Shown here: positions 35,539 to 43,211 of the stretch, piece after piece | Layout: every line of letters begins with the position of its first letter | Numbering within the stretch: the stretch's first letter is position 1 | From: Planctomycetaceae bacterium | GTDB taxonomy: Bacteria; Planctomycetota; Planctomycetia; Planctomycetales; Planctomycetaceae | Assembly: GCA_900299185.1 (NCBI GenBank) | Contig: OMIV01000073.1 | Coordinates: 1 to 64,000 of the forward strand | DNA length: 64,000 nucleotides | Direction of reading: 5' to 3' | Position numbers and translations under genes: made by a program | Notes under the pieces: model-generated | Databases searched by the model: none | What the model was told of the DNA's origin: nothing | Seen by the model: only the letters and a program-made list of their open reading frames with translations

Positions 35539-38100
35539 TCACGGCGAGTCTCCCAGATGAATGCCCGGCAGCGTCTCGGACCGACGCGGCGCGCCACACT
35601 GATCAAGTAACGAATCTTCCACAGCAGCGAGGTCGCCGCCCTTGAAGGTGAAGTCAGCCGAGATCAGCCCCGAAGTCTTGCCGACCAAACTGTCGAGCGA
35701 TTTGACTCGTGAGCCATCTGCGGCAACCAATCCAAACCGCACCAAGCCCGGCGACGTCACGGAACCCGTCGCAGCGATCGAAGCATGCTCCGTCCAATCA
35801 GGCAGCAGTCGCTCGCCGATCAAAGCCACTGCCGGTTGATGAGACTGTCCGCCTGGTGGAGTTCGCAGCGCGACGACGGTGTCGTTCAAGGTGATCGCCA
35901 ATCGCGAATCAACCAGAATGCCGCGCTGCGAGTCCCGCAGTTTCAGCCCGACGATGCCATCGCAATTTCTGAGCGTCGAACGATTCAACTCGATCGTCAT
36001 CAAAGCTCGTTGCCGAGCTCGATGCGGTTCGATCAGCAGCAACGGACCACCATCGGCCTTAAGCACATTGTCGAATTCAAGGTCATGATCTCGACCAGCT
36101 CCCGCCACCAAAATCGAGCCGTATGTGCCGATGATCTGAGAGTCGCGAACTTCGAGCTTGCGATTCAATGAGTCCTGAGCGTTATGCGGAGCCCAAGCGA
36201 ATGCTTGCCGATGCGGTCCGCTCGGCTGCGAATCATGGTCCGTCGAAAGCGGTGACTTCAGGACGCAATGCGAGAGCCGTAAGTCCTGAGATTCGAAAAC
36301 CACTAATTGCTGCGGGACTCCGGGACCTGCAGTTGTCGCCGCCACCTCAGCAGCGCCCGTTGCGACTTCATCAGAGTCGCGAGCCGCCACGTCACGTGTC
36401 ATCAATTCGAAGCGCACATGCTCGCAAACGATTTGATAAGTCGCGCGCAACCACAGCGGTTGAGACTCGATGCGAATCGTGGCCGGCGCATCCGCTTGCC
36501 CTCGCAGCGTGAGTTGATGTCCGCGCCAAATCAGCTTCTCAGCGTGATACGTCGCCCCGGCATCAAGTTCGATGACGCCCTTCGGGTCAGGCTTAGGCAA
36601 CGACAGCACCTTCGTAACTTGAGAAGACGGCGTTGACGTGGCCGCTTCGGTCTCGCTGCCTTTGGTGAGCGATGATGACGAAAGCAATGACTCGTGGTTG
36701 AAATGCGGTAGCTCGGCCAAGACCCAATTTCGAGTTTGGCCATGCAACACAAACAGTGCCCCGGTGGCAATCAGCACCGCAGCCGCAGCCACCGCGACGA
36801 CCTGCGGAAAGTGATTCTTGGGCTTAGACAGACTGCGGTTTGGAGGCTGCCGAAAGCTGGCCGCGAAGCTCGCCAAATGCGTTCGAGTCGAACGACGAGG
36901 AACGCCAATCGAGTAAGGAGCGCCACTTAGCACGAGCTTGGCTGACGCCGGACGTTGAGCAGGATCTCGCTCGGTCAGAGCGTAGATGACTCGTGCCAAT
37001 CTCTCCGGAGTTTCGGGAGCGAGTTCTCGCACATCAGGAATGCGCTGCATCTGATGAGCAGCCAATTTGGCCAGCGGATCGCCCGTCGTGAACGGGGGCC
37101 GTCCCGCCAACAACTGCCAGAGCAAGACGCCTAGCGCATACAGATCCGTTTGTGGCGTTCGCTTCTGCCCGGTGCCAATAAGCTCCGGAGCAATCCCGTC
37201 GTAACGATCTGGTCGAGTGAAGGCATTGATCTGTAATTCCGGTTGCAGAGCCGGAGTGATACCCGCATCCAACAACAGCAACTGCCCGCTGCGATGCAGT
37301 CGCAGGTTCTGCAAACCTAGCTCGCCATGCACGAGGTCTCGCTCATGCAACGAGTTCAACTGATCGAGCACCTGCCGAGCGATCTCGACAACCATGTCTG
37401 CCGGAAAGCGACCGCGACGGAGTAATAATTCTCCCAGCGTCAGGCCATCCACCAGCCGACTAGCGACCGCGAGATCCGTTCGAGCTCCCGTCCAATGCGA
37501 GACCTCTGACTTCCGCTTCGACGGACGGCTGGCTCCTAGATCGCTGCAAGCATGCGGCAGAACGAGTCCCGGTTGATCGAGCCCTTTCGTGACTTCGATG
37601 AAGTGTTCCAAGCGAGCCAACGTCGCTGACTTCAGCTCAGCCGGCACCGACATGCGTTTCACAACGATCAACGACGATGACGCTGCGTCTCGCGCCAGAA
37701 ACGTTTCAGACGTCCCGCCACCAATGCGGTCCATCACAATGCTGGGACCAATCCGCAAGTTGTCGTGCTGCCCGGTATCGATGAGCGACGCTTGATAGGA
37801 CGTCAGCTTTTGAGTCTGCACCAATGCGTCGAGCCACACCGAATCGAACGCGGGTAAGTCGCCGGACAACCGCCGCACGGACTTGCGACAGCGCCGGAGA
37901 TCGCGCTCGGTACACAACTTCTGCCCGAACAGCACTTGCAGAAGCTGTTTTGACGGAGGCTCAACCACGAGCAGGCATCCTTTCCTGTTGAGGTGTGACA
38001 ACGAATCTGCGGAATCAACATCGCCAAGACTCAGCCTCGGTCGACGCGAATCCGGGTTATCCCACAAAGCAGAGAATTGGGACAAGACGGACTCGGGCAC
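35539..38100 (-). CDS. Membrane protein kinase-like protein with altered catalytic loop
   Basis: This 853-aa protein has a Ser/Thr kinase fold at about 120-390: glycine loop IGGGTSETFLA, VAIK-type K148 (IVVKRM), APE-type APELIG, and TDLYALGVLLWQLLAGRPPF. The catalytic loop reads HGELGLQN (258-265) in place of HRDLKPxN, so the catalytic Asp is Glu260 and the Lys is Gly262. Asn265 and the DFG Asp (D278, as DAG) remain. One membrane helix follows (about 433-452). The extracytoplasmic C-terminus has beta-helix-like rungs (ITLRGQADAPATIRIES, LRLSHCVLKSP, LEVRDSQIIGTYGSILVAG). It is probably a pseudokinase or weak kinase used as a sensor. It starts at a GTG. Confidence 0.85.
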   Translation of the reverse strand: MPESVLSQFSALWDNPDSRRPRLSLGDVDSADSLSHLNRKGCLLVVEPPSKQLLQVLFGQKLCTERDLRRCRKSVRRLSGDLPAFDSVWLDALVQTQKLTSYQASLIDTGQHDNLRIGPSIVMDRIGGGTSETFLARDAASSSLIVVKRMSVPAELKSATLARLEHFIEVTKGLDQPGLVLPHACSDLGASRPSKRKSEVSHWTGARTDLAVASRLVDGLTLGELLLRRGRFPADMVVEIARQVLDQLNSLHERDLVHGELGLQNLRLHRSGQLLLLDAGITPALQPELQINAFTRPDRYDGIAPELIGTGQKRTPQTDLYALGVLLWQLLAGRPPFTTGDPLAKLAAHQMQRIPDVRELAPETPERLARVIYALTERDPAQRPASAKLVLSGAPYSIGVPRRSTRTHLASFAASFRQPPNRSLSKPKNHFPQVVAVAAAAVLIATGALFVLHGQTRNWVLAELPHFNHESLLSSSSLTKGSETEAATSTPSSQVTKVLSLPKPDPKGVIELDAGATYHAEKLIWRGHQLTLRGQADAPATIRIESQPLWLRATYQIVCEHVRFELMTRDVAARDSDEVATGAAEVAATTAGPGVPQQLVVFESQDLRLSHCVLKSPLSTDHDSQPSGPHRQAFAWAPHNAQDSLNRKLEVRDSQIIGTYGSILVAGAGRDHDLEFDNVLKADGGPLLLIEPHRARQRALMTIELNRSTLRNCDGIVGLKLRDSQRGILVDSRLAITLNDTVVALRTPPGGQSHQPAVALIGERLLPDWTEHASIAATGSVTSPGLVRFGLVAADGSRVKSLDSLVGKTSGLISADFTFKGGDLAAVEDSLLDQCGAPRRSETLPGIHLGDSP

Positions 38101-38107
38101 TCACTCT

Positions 38108-38154
38108 CGTTCCTAGGCTTCGCCTTGGAACGCGCTTGCTGAGGCTCTGCCTCA
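38108..38154. repeat. GAGGCAGAGCCTC-type palindromic repeat, copy 2 (inverted)
   Basis: Hairpins CGTTCCTAGGC..GCCTTGGAACG (38108-38132) and TGAGGCTCTGCCTCA (38140-38154). This is the reverse complement layout of 14148-14194. Confidence 0.8.
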
Positions 38155-38206
38155 CGAGTCATCTCGGCCCCGCCTAGCGTGCCTTCATGCCTTAAGTTCC
38201 AGTTCA

Positions 38207-38256
38207 GCGAGTCGCGGAGCGACTCGCCTACGTAGCTCAGTCGCTCCGCGACTGAG
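38207..38256. repeat. CTACGTAG-centred palindromic repeat, copy 4 (inverted)
   Basis: Hairpin GCGAGTCGCGGAGCGACTCGC (38207-38227), CTACGTAG (38228-38235), hairpin CTCAGTCGCTCCGCGACTGAG (38236-38256). The two hairpins are in the opposite order to copies 1 and 3. Confidence 0.85.
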
Positions 38257-38435
38257 ACAGCCAGCCCAAATACTTAGCCTCAAGGCGCGTTCAAACGCAG
38301 AACCTGGCAACGATTGACCGATCGCCCCCCGTGTGAAATTGATCTTTGGCCGCGCTCACTCCAGTCTGCACGCTGACGTCACAATGGCTGTTCGATGTCA
38401 GCTTCGCTGCAACTCACTCGCTCGGGAGAAACCAG

Positions 38436-39920
38436 ATGGCTCATGTATTGGCATTGGATCAAGGAACAACGTCGAGCCGATCAATCGTCTTCGCGAAAGA
38501 AGGCCGAGCGATGGCGACGGCTCAGCAAGAGTACCCGCAGCTCTATCCTCAACCTGGCCATGTCGAACACGACCCCGAAGCCATTTGGAGTTCGCAACTC
38601 GCGACAGCCAAAGCTGCCATCGCACAGGCGGGCCTAGAGCCTCGACAACTGGCGGCGCTGGGCATCACCAATCAGCGTGAGACCACCATTCTGTGGGACC
38701 GAAAGACCGGTCAGCCAGTCGCTAATGCCATCGTGTGGCAAAGCCGCATCACCGCTCCCATGTGCGAGCAACTGAAGAAAGACGGCTACGAAGCAGTGTT
38801 CCGCCAGAAGACCGGCTTGGTACTCGATGCCTACTTCTCGGGGACCAAGATTCGACATCTGCTCGACAGCATCAGCGGCCTGCATGCCCGAGCAGAACGC
38901 GGTGAGATTCTCTTTGGCACCGTGGACACGTTCTTGGCATGGCGATTATCCGGCGGTCGTCTGCATGTGACCGACTACAGCAATGCCAGCCGCACGCTGC
39001 TCTTCAACATTCATACGCTCGATTGGGACGACGAGCTGCTCCGTATTCTCAACGTGCCGCGCGCGATGCTGCCAACGGTGCGACCTTCGAGCGAAGTTTA
39101 TGGCACGACTGACGCCTCAGTGCTGGGAGCGGAGATCTCGATTGCAGGCATCGCTGGAGACCAACAAGCCGCGACATTCGGGCAAGCCTGCTTCGCTCCA
39201 GGCCAAGCCAAGAACACATACGGCACCGGTTGCTTCATGCTGCTCAACACCGGAGAGCAACCGGTTGTATCGAACAACGGCTTGCTGACCACGATCGGCT
39301 GGGGGCTCAACGGCAAGGTGACTTACTGCCTCGAAGGCTCCGTCTTCATCGCCGGTGCTGTGGTGCAATGGCTGCGAGACGGACTGCAACTCTTTGAATC
39401 TGCCGCAGAGATCGAAGCACTCGCTTCTCAGGTGCCGAGCACTGATGGGGTCTATCTCGTCCCGGCCTTTGTGGGTCTGGGCGCTCCGTATTGGCGACCT
39501 GATGCTCGCGGCACGATCGTGGGGATCACTCGCGGAACAACGCGAGCCCACATCGCTCGCGCGGCGCTGGAGTCGATCGCCTATCAAACCCGAGATGTCC
39601 TCGAAGCGATGGAGCAAGACTCGGGACAACGCCTGCAAGTCCTGCGCGTCGACGGTGGAGCATCCGCCAATCGACTGTTGATGCAGTTCCAATCGGATCA
39701 ACTTGGAGTCCGCGTCCAACGTCCCGTCGTGCAAGAAACCACGGCGCTCGGAGCAGCCTACCTCGCTGGCCTAGCCACCGGAGTCTGGAGCAGCCCCGAC
39801 GACGTCACTCACAACTGGGTAATCGATACTGAGTTCACCCCCACGACCGACCGCACCGCCACAAACACCCAATACACCGACTGGAAGAAAGCCGTCGAAC
39901 GCTCCCTCAACTGGGCCTGA
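38436..39920 (+). CDS. glpK: Glycerol kinase GlpK
   Basis: The ATG at 38436 gives 494 aa, the normal length, and is preceded by a GGGAG ribosome binding site. The protein phosphorylates glycerol with ATP to sn-glycerol 3-phosphate in the cytoplasm. FGGY kinase marks are [12 protein letters not shown] at the N-terminus, [52 protein letters not shown], and [21 protein letters not shown] near the C-terminus. It stands alone, with no glpF or glpD in the window. Confidence 0.96.
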   Translation: MAHVLALDQGTTSSRSIVFAKEGRAMATAQQEYPQLYPQPGHVEHDPEAIWSSQLATAKAAIAQAGLEPRQLAALGITNQRETTILWDRKTGQPVANAIVWQSRITAPMCEQLKKDGYEAVFRQKTGLVLDAYFSGTKIRHLLDSISGLHARAERGEILFGTVDTFLAWRLSGGRLHVTDYSNASRTLLFNIHTLDWDDELLRILNVPRAMLPTVRPSSEVYGTTDASVLGAEISIAGIAGDQQAATFGQACFAPGQAKNTYGTGCFMLLNTGEQPVVSNNGLLTTIGWGLNGKVTYCLEGSVFIAGAVVQWLRDGLQLFESAAEIEALASQVPSTDGVYLVPAFVGLGAPYWRPDARGTIVGITRGTTRAHIARAALESIAYQTRDVLEAMEQDSGQRLQVLRVDGGASANRLLMQFQSDQLGVRVQRPVVQETTALGAAYLAGLATGVWSSPDDVTHNWVIDTEFTPTTDRTATNTQYTDWKKAVERSLNWA

Positions 39921-39945
39921 GTTTGGCCAATCGCAAGGCAAGATT

Positions 39946-40031
39946 GTTTGAAACACAGAGGCACAGTGAGCACAGAGGAAAATGAGTTAGACTCATCCCC
40001 TCTGTGTCCCCTGTGCCTCTGTGTTTCAAAC
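39946..40031. repeat. GAAACACAGAGG-type palindromic repeat, copy
   Basis: The ends read GTTTGAAACACAGAGGCACAG and CTGTGCCTCTGTGTTTCAAAC, an almost perfect inverted pair, with a second weak palindrome inside. Together with the following 56 bp it is nearly identical to 43117-43256. Confidence 0.85.
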
Positions 40032-40087
40032 TCTTCTTCGAATTACTTCAGTTCCTTAATCCGAATGCGGCGGTATTCCATTTGGCT
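40032..40087 (-). pseudogene. Duplicated 3' end of a DUF1080 gene
   Basis: This stretch encodes MEYRRIRIKELK followed by a stop on the minus strand, the same ending as the acetylesterase-DUF1080 fusion at 43212. The match continues into the adjoining repeat. Nothing of the rest of DUF1080 is present. It abuts the broken vapC, into whose frame it is fused. Confidence 0.8.
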
Positions 40088-40115
40088 CCGACGATGACTG
40101 CCGCCTGCTTGGACG

Positions 40116-40540
40116 TCAGATCGTCCAGTCCGCGAATCGCAGTCCCGGCACTCGTTCAAAGTCCGGGTGTTCCGAGTCAGCAACAGCGCGCCGCGACTGA
40201 TGGTGATGCTGGCGATCTTCAAAACAGAAGCGCCGATACGAACTCCCTCGCGACGCAGTCGCTCAAAGTGAGCCACTGCGACGGCGTCCGGTTGAACGCT
40301 CTCAAAGTCCTCAAAGAAACGAATGAATTGTTCGAGCCGCGCGAAGTACATGAGTTGCGACTGCAGGTCTTTCTAGCGACCAATGAGATTCAACCAGCCT
40401 TTGAGTTGCTCGAAGGCTGAGACAATCGTCACAGCAACGTCATCCACAGGAATGGCCTCCATTCGACTTCGCAGGATGGCACCTTCGCGGGAATCTGGAC
40501 GCTGCAGGAAGGAGATGTGATCGGTGTCTAACAAGATCAT
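40116..40540 (-). pseudogene. vapC: VapC-type PIN-domain toxin, broken
   Basis: Translation from the ATG at 40540 gives MILLDTDHISFLQRPD (first PIN acidic residue), then VTIVSAFEQLKGWLNLIGR. An in-frame TAG follows, then QLMYFARLEQFIRFFEDF...VRIGASVLKIASITISRGALLLTRN. Near the end a shift of one base is needed to continue DFERVPGLRFADWTI and a normal stop at 40116-40118. Length with both repairs is about 141 aa, typical for VapC. VapC toxins are ribonucleases. Two lesions make this one inactive. The antitoxin gene is just upstream. Confidence 0.8.
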
Positions 40541-40576
40541 GCTCGGCCCTCGTCATTGACTCGCTCACGGGTGATT

Positions 40577-40792
40577 TCACTGAGGGTCAGCATTCACCGT
40601 CGCCCGCTCTTCTTCTCTCAATCTTAGTCCTTCGGCGATGATCTCCTGAGTGACAGCATCATCAGTGATTTTGCCAATGCTGTTCCGCCAATCGCGGCGC
40701 GGAACAGCTGCGCTCGCCTGCGGAAGACGATCTTGAATGATCTGTTCCAAGCGAGCGACGCGCTGTGTGAGTTCTTCCAACGTATCGGCCAC
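40577..40792 (-). CDS. Antitoxin-like partner of VapC
   Basis: This 71-aa protein starts at a GTG: MADTLEELTQRVARLEQIIQDRL, then DWRNSIGKITDDAVTQEIIAEGLRLREEER. This pattern (helical N-terminus, DWR..G..T.D..M/T.EI..E.LR.R) is common in small planctomycete and cyanobacterial antitoxins that sit directly before a PIN toxin. The gap to vapC is 36 bp. With the toxin broken, it may be a leftover that still neutralises related toxins. Confidence 0.7.
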   Translation of the reverse strand: MADTLEELTQRVARLEQIIQDRLPQASAAVPRRDWRNSIGKITDDAVTQEIIAEGLRLREEERATVNADPQ

Positions 40793-40960
40793 AGCGATGC
40801 CTTTTCAGAGTGATGATTCAGCAAGCGTCGAATGAAGTCAGCGAGGTCAGGCACGTTGCTTATGGCTTCGGACTGACGGCGATTTCAAACGGCTCGACCC
40901 GAAAGCCAGAGTTGTTCCATAGCTCGTAATCAGCCTGCCTATTTCTGCGACGAACCGGGC

Positions 40961-42379
40961 TCAGTCGGACACGCAAGGATTCGGAACGTCGTCGCTGGAA
41001 ACGATAACTGTGTCGTTGGCGATCTCGGCATTGGCTCGTTTCCAATCGCCGGCATTGCTTTGCACCTCGAAGCCTTCGATGTCCTCTCGCCCCTTCAGGA
41101 GTCCATTCTTGGACGCAGTGAAGTGTAGCACGACCTTCTTTCCATCCACGCTAACGTGATCGCACTCAGGCACGGGCCACTCGATCGACTCGCCATAGAA
41201 TGCTTCCATCACAGCTAACGCGGCGAGTTCGGCATAGAGATGGTCCTGAGGTGGGTCTGGAAACCCACGAGCACGCCGAGCCGGTGATATCGAGACGATG
41301 TTGTCACGAGTTTCAGGTCGTCCGCGATTCCACTTCGACCTCGCAGCGAACAAGTCCTTCTGATTCCACTCTGGTCGCCAAGCCTGAATTAGGAAGAGTG
41401 AGCTTTGCGGTTCTTCGTCATTAAGGAGGAGACCTCGAATGGCGAATGGAATGAGCGGGGCAACGATGTTGTGAAAGTTGGCTGACGGACGATTTGGCCC
41501 CAGTTCCGGATGATCTCGAGGATTTGGCCGCGGCACCGGATGCCCCTCTCCATTTCCAAATGACTTTCTCATGGCTTCCTCTGTCTGCCGTTGCCGCTCC
41601 ATCTTTTCGGGGTCTTTCGCCCATGCCGCAGACAAGGTCTCAAATGCCTTGACCGAGCGATCGTGCTCACGCAGAGCAGCCATTCCGAAATCGGTCGACT
41701 CCAGTGTCGACCGTCGGACCCAAGAAGCGATCTTGGTATTCCTCGAAGAGAAGGGCGAGGGAATGATGACCCCTACGGGCACATTGAGTTTTGAATGGAG
41801 TGCCTGAGCAAAGAGGGTTATTGAATGACGATTTTCCGGAACGACCCAATGTTCTGAATGGGACTGTTGCGGCACGCCAAATCCTTTGACATGCACATCC
41901 AAGACTCGAATGGCACGATCAATCTTTGGCGTATCTCTTGAAGCAGCATTCGACGGCGCCGAATCAAAAACTGAGTTGCCTGTGAAAAAGTCCTTCGCCA
42001 GCCAGACCTCCCCAACGAGCACGTCCTGAAGACGGCGATTTTCCGCTTGCGATGTGACGACTAACTCTCGTCCTTCCTTCGAAGCCGCAAGAGGATCGAG
42101 CTTGAGCATCCATCTGCCGTCCTTGTCCGCCGTCGCTGATTTCTCTTGGTCCGCAAACCGCACGACGACTTTCGCTCCGGCTTGAGCCCGCCCCCAAACT
42201 GGTACGGGCATGTCTCGCTGCAAGATGGCTTGATCGGTGAAGGGGCTTGCGAGCGTGAGTTTCTCTGACGCTACCGCGAATGATGAAAACCGGGCGGACA
42301 GCACTAACAGCGCAATTAAGAACGCGGGGCATTGTCTCGTCACTTCTTCGCTCCCGTTGGTAAGGTCTGACGACCGCAT
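40961..42379 (-). CDS. Degenerate sialate O-acetylesterase-like paralogue
   Basis: The ATG at 42379 is chosen. The 36 codons upstream are repeat sequence. The 472-aa product has a signal peptide (PAFLIALLVLSARFSSFAVA). The N-terminal module LTLASPFTDQAILQRDMPVPVWGRAQAGAKVVVRF closely follows the intact paralogue at 43212. The catalytic GQSNM is absent: the paralogue reads GEVWVCSGQSNM, here GEVWLAKDFFTGNS. The YQGES block is also replaced. The frame stops at PNPCVSD, but the -1 frame continues VRLSPVRRRN...NNSGFRVEPFEIAV to 40860, so a frameshift near 40965 probably removed the true C-terminus. It is likely non-catalytic or a pseudogene. Confidence 0.75.
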   Translation of the reverse strand: MRSSDLTNGSEEVTRQCPAFLIALLVLSARFSSFAVASEKLTLASPFTDQAILQRDMPVPVWGRAQAGAKVVVRFADQEKSATADKDGRWMLKLDPLAASKEGRELVVTSQAENRRLQDVLVGEVWLAKDFFTGNSVFDSAPSNAASRDTPKIDRAIRVLDVHVKGFGVPQQSHSEHWVVPENRHSITLFAQALHSKLNVPVGVIIPSPFSSRNTKIASWVRRSTLESTDFGMAALREHDRSVKAFETLSAAWAKDPEKMERQRQTEEAMRKSFGNGEGHPVPRPNPRDHPELGPNRPSANFHNIVAPLIPFAIRGLLLNDEEPQSSLFLIQAWRPEWNQKDLFAARSKWNRGRPETRDNIVSISPARRARGFPDPPQDHLYAELAALAVMEAFYGESIEWPVPECDHVSVDGKKVVLHFTASKNGLLKGREDIEGFEVQSNAGDWKRANAEIANDTVIVSSDDVPNPCVSD

Positions 42380-42405
42380 GTTTGTACTCGCCAGGCGTTG
42401 TGCTG

Positions 42406-42486
42406 GTTTGAAACACAGAGGCACAGTGAGCACAGAGAGAAGAGATTTCGAATCTTTCTCTGTGCCCTCTGTGACTCTGTGTTTCA
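42406..42486. repeat. GAAACACAGAGG-type palindromic repeat, copy
   Basis: Ends GTTTGAAACACAGAGGCACAG and GTGACTCTGTGTTTC. It lies directly upstream of the degenerate acetylesterase gene, and its right arm creates the false N-terminal extension of that frame. Confidence 0.85.
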
Positions 42487-42496
42487 TTCTTCGGAT

Positions 42497-42874
42497 TTAG
42501 AACCCGCAAACAATGCGATGCACCCCGTCAACGAGTCGCTCCTCGTGGAAGTTGATCAATAGGCCAAAGCGAAGATTGAGCAATCTCAGGTGCGACAGCG
42601 TTTGAGCTTTGTCGACCGGATGAATGGCAGATTTCGCTTTTAGCTCCACCACGACGAGACCGTTGACGATTAAGTCCGCTCGAAATCCGCAGTCGAGTTT
42701 CACGTCATCATAGACAACTGGGACCGGTTGCTCTTCCACGACTGTTAAGCCGCGTTTCCGAAGTTCGTATGCCAGACATACCCGGTAAGCAGACTCCAGA
42801 AGTCCTGGGCCAAGCCGCTTATGAACCTCGATAGCAGCAGCGATGACTGCTCCGGTGAGTTCGTTGATTTGCAT
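42497..42874 (-). CDS. GxxExxY family protein
   Basis: This 125-aa protein starts [42 protein letters not shown]. The GPGLLESAY motif names the GxxExxY family. The middle reads FRADLIVNGLVVVELKA, with D..(V)ELK arranged as in PDDEXK nucleases, followed by LRLLNLRFGLLINF. Function is unproven. A nuclease-like fold is known by comparison. The ATG at 42874 matches the family start. The frame upstream of it is repeat DNA. Confidence 0.88.
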   Translation of the reverse strand: MQINELTGAVIAAAIEVHKRLGPGLLESAYRVCLAYELRKRGLTVVEEQPVPVVYDDVKLDCGFRADLIVNGLVVVELKAKSAIHPVDKAQTLSHLRLLNLRFGLLINFHEERLVDGVHRIVCGF

Positions 42875-42886
42875 GCGATGTCCTTT

Positions 42887-42956
42887 TTGAAACACAGAGG
42901 TACGGAGGGAAGAAGATTCGAATCTTTCTCCGTGTCCTCTGTGCCTCTGTGTTTCA
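42887..42956. repeat. GAAACACAGAGG-type palindromic repeat, copy
   Basis: TTGAAACACAGAGG at the left pairs with CCTCTGTGTTTCA at the right. It separates the intact GxxExxY gene from its truncated duplicate. Confidence 0.85.
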
Positions 42957-43008
42957 GATTTTTGGAGCAACTGAGAACTTAAATTTGGCGCCGCCCCCAA
43001 GCCGGACA

Positions 43009-43104
43009 TACCCGGTAAGCAGACTCCAGAAGACCTGGGCCAAGCCGCTTATGAACCTCGATAGCAGCAGCGATGATTGCTCCGGTGAGATCGTTGATTT
43101 GCAT
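43009..43104 (-). pseudogene. Truncated duplicate of the GxxExxY gene start
   Basis: The first 32 codons ([30 protein letters not shown]) repeat the intact gene at 42497-42874 with few changes, and the sequence then diverges. The same leader TCCTTTTTGAAACACAGAGG lies upstream of both. It is a partial tandem duplication and cannot encode a whole protein. Confidence 0.85.
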
Positions 43105-43116
43105 CGTCTGTCCTTT

Positions 43117-43200
43117 TTGAAACACAGAGGCACGGAGAGCACAGAGAAGAACGAGTTCGACTCATCCCCTCTGTGTCCCCCGTGCCTCTGCGTTTCAAAC
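43117..43200. repeat. GAAACACAGAGG-type palindromic repeat, copy
   Basis: TTGAAACACAGAGGCACGG at the left, CCGTGCCTCTGCGTTTCAA at the right. It lies 11 bp past the end of the acetylesterase-DUF1080 gene. The whole block is copied at 39946-40087. Confidence 0.85.
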
Positions 43201-43211
43201 TCTTCTTCGAA

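Larger units (their letters stand above)
38101..38435. other. Intergenic region between divergent genes
   Basis: About 335 bp between the kinase-like gene (leftward) and glpK (rightward). It holds two dispersed repeats, listed separately, and should hold both promoters. A reading frame extending upstream of glpK here looks unlike the family and is not part of the protein. Confidence 0.5.

Noticed and set aside
38346-38435. Longer N-terminus for glycerol kinase
   Set aside because: The family begins at [15 protein letters not shown], and a GGGAG site stands directly before that ATG.
42380-42487. Longer N-terminus for the degenerate acetylesterase
   Set aside because: The 36 extra codons are the GAAACACAGAGG repeat in translation and would place sequence before the signal peptide.
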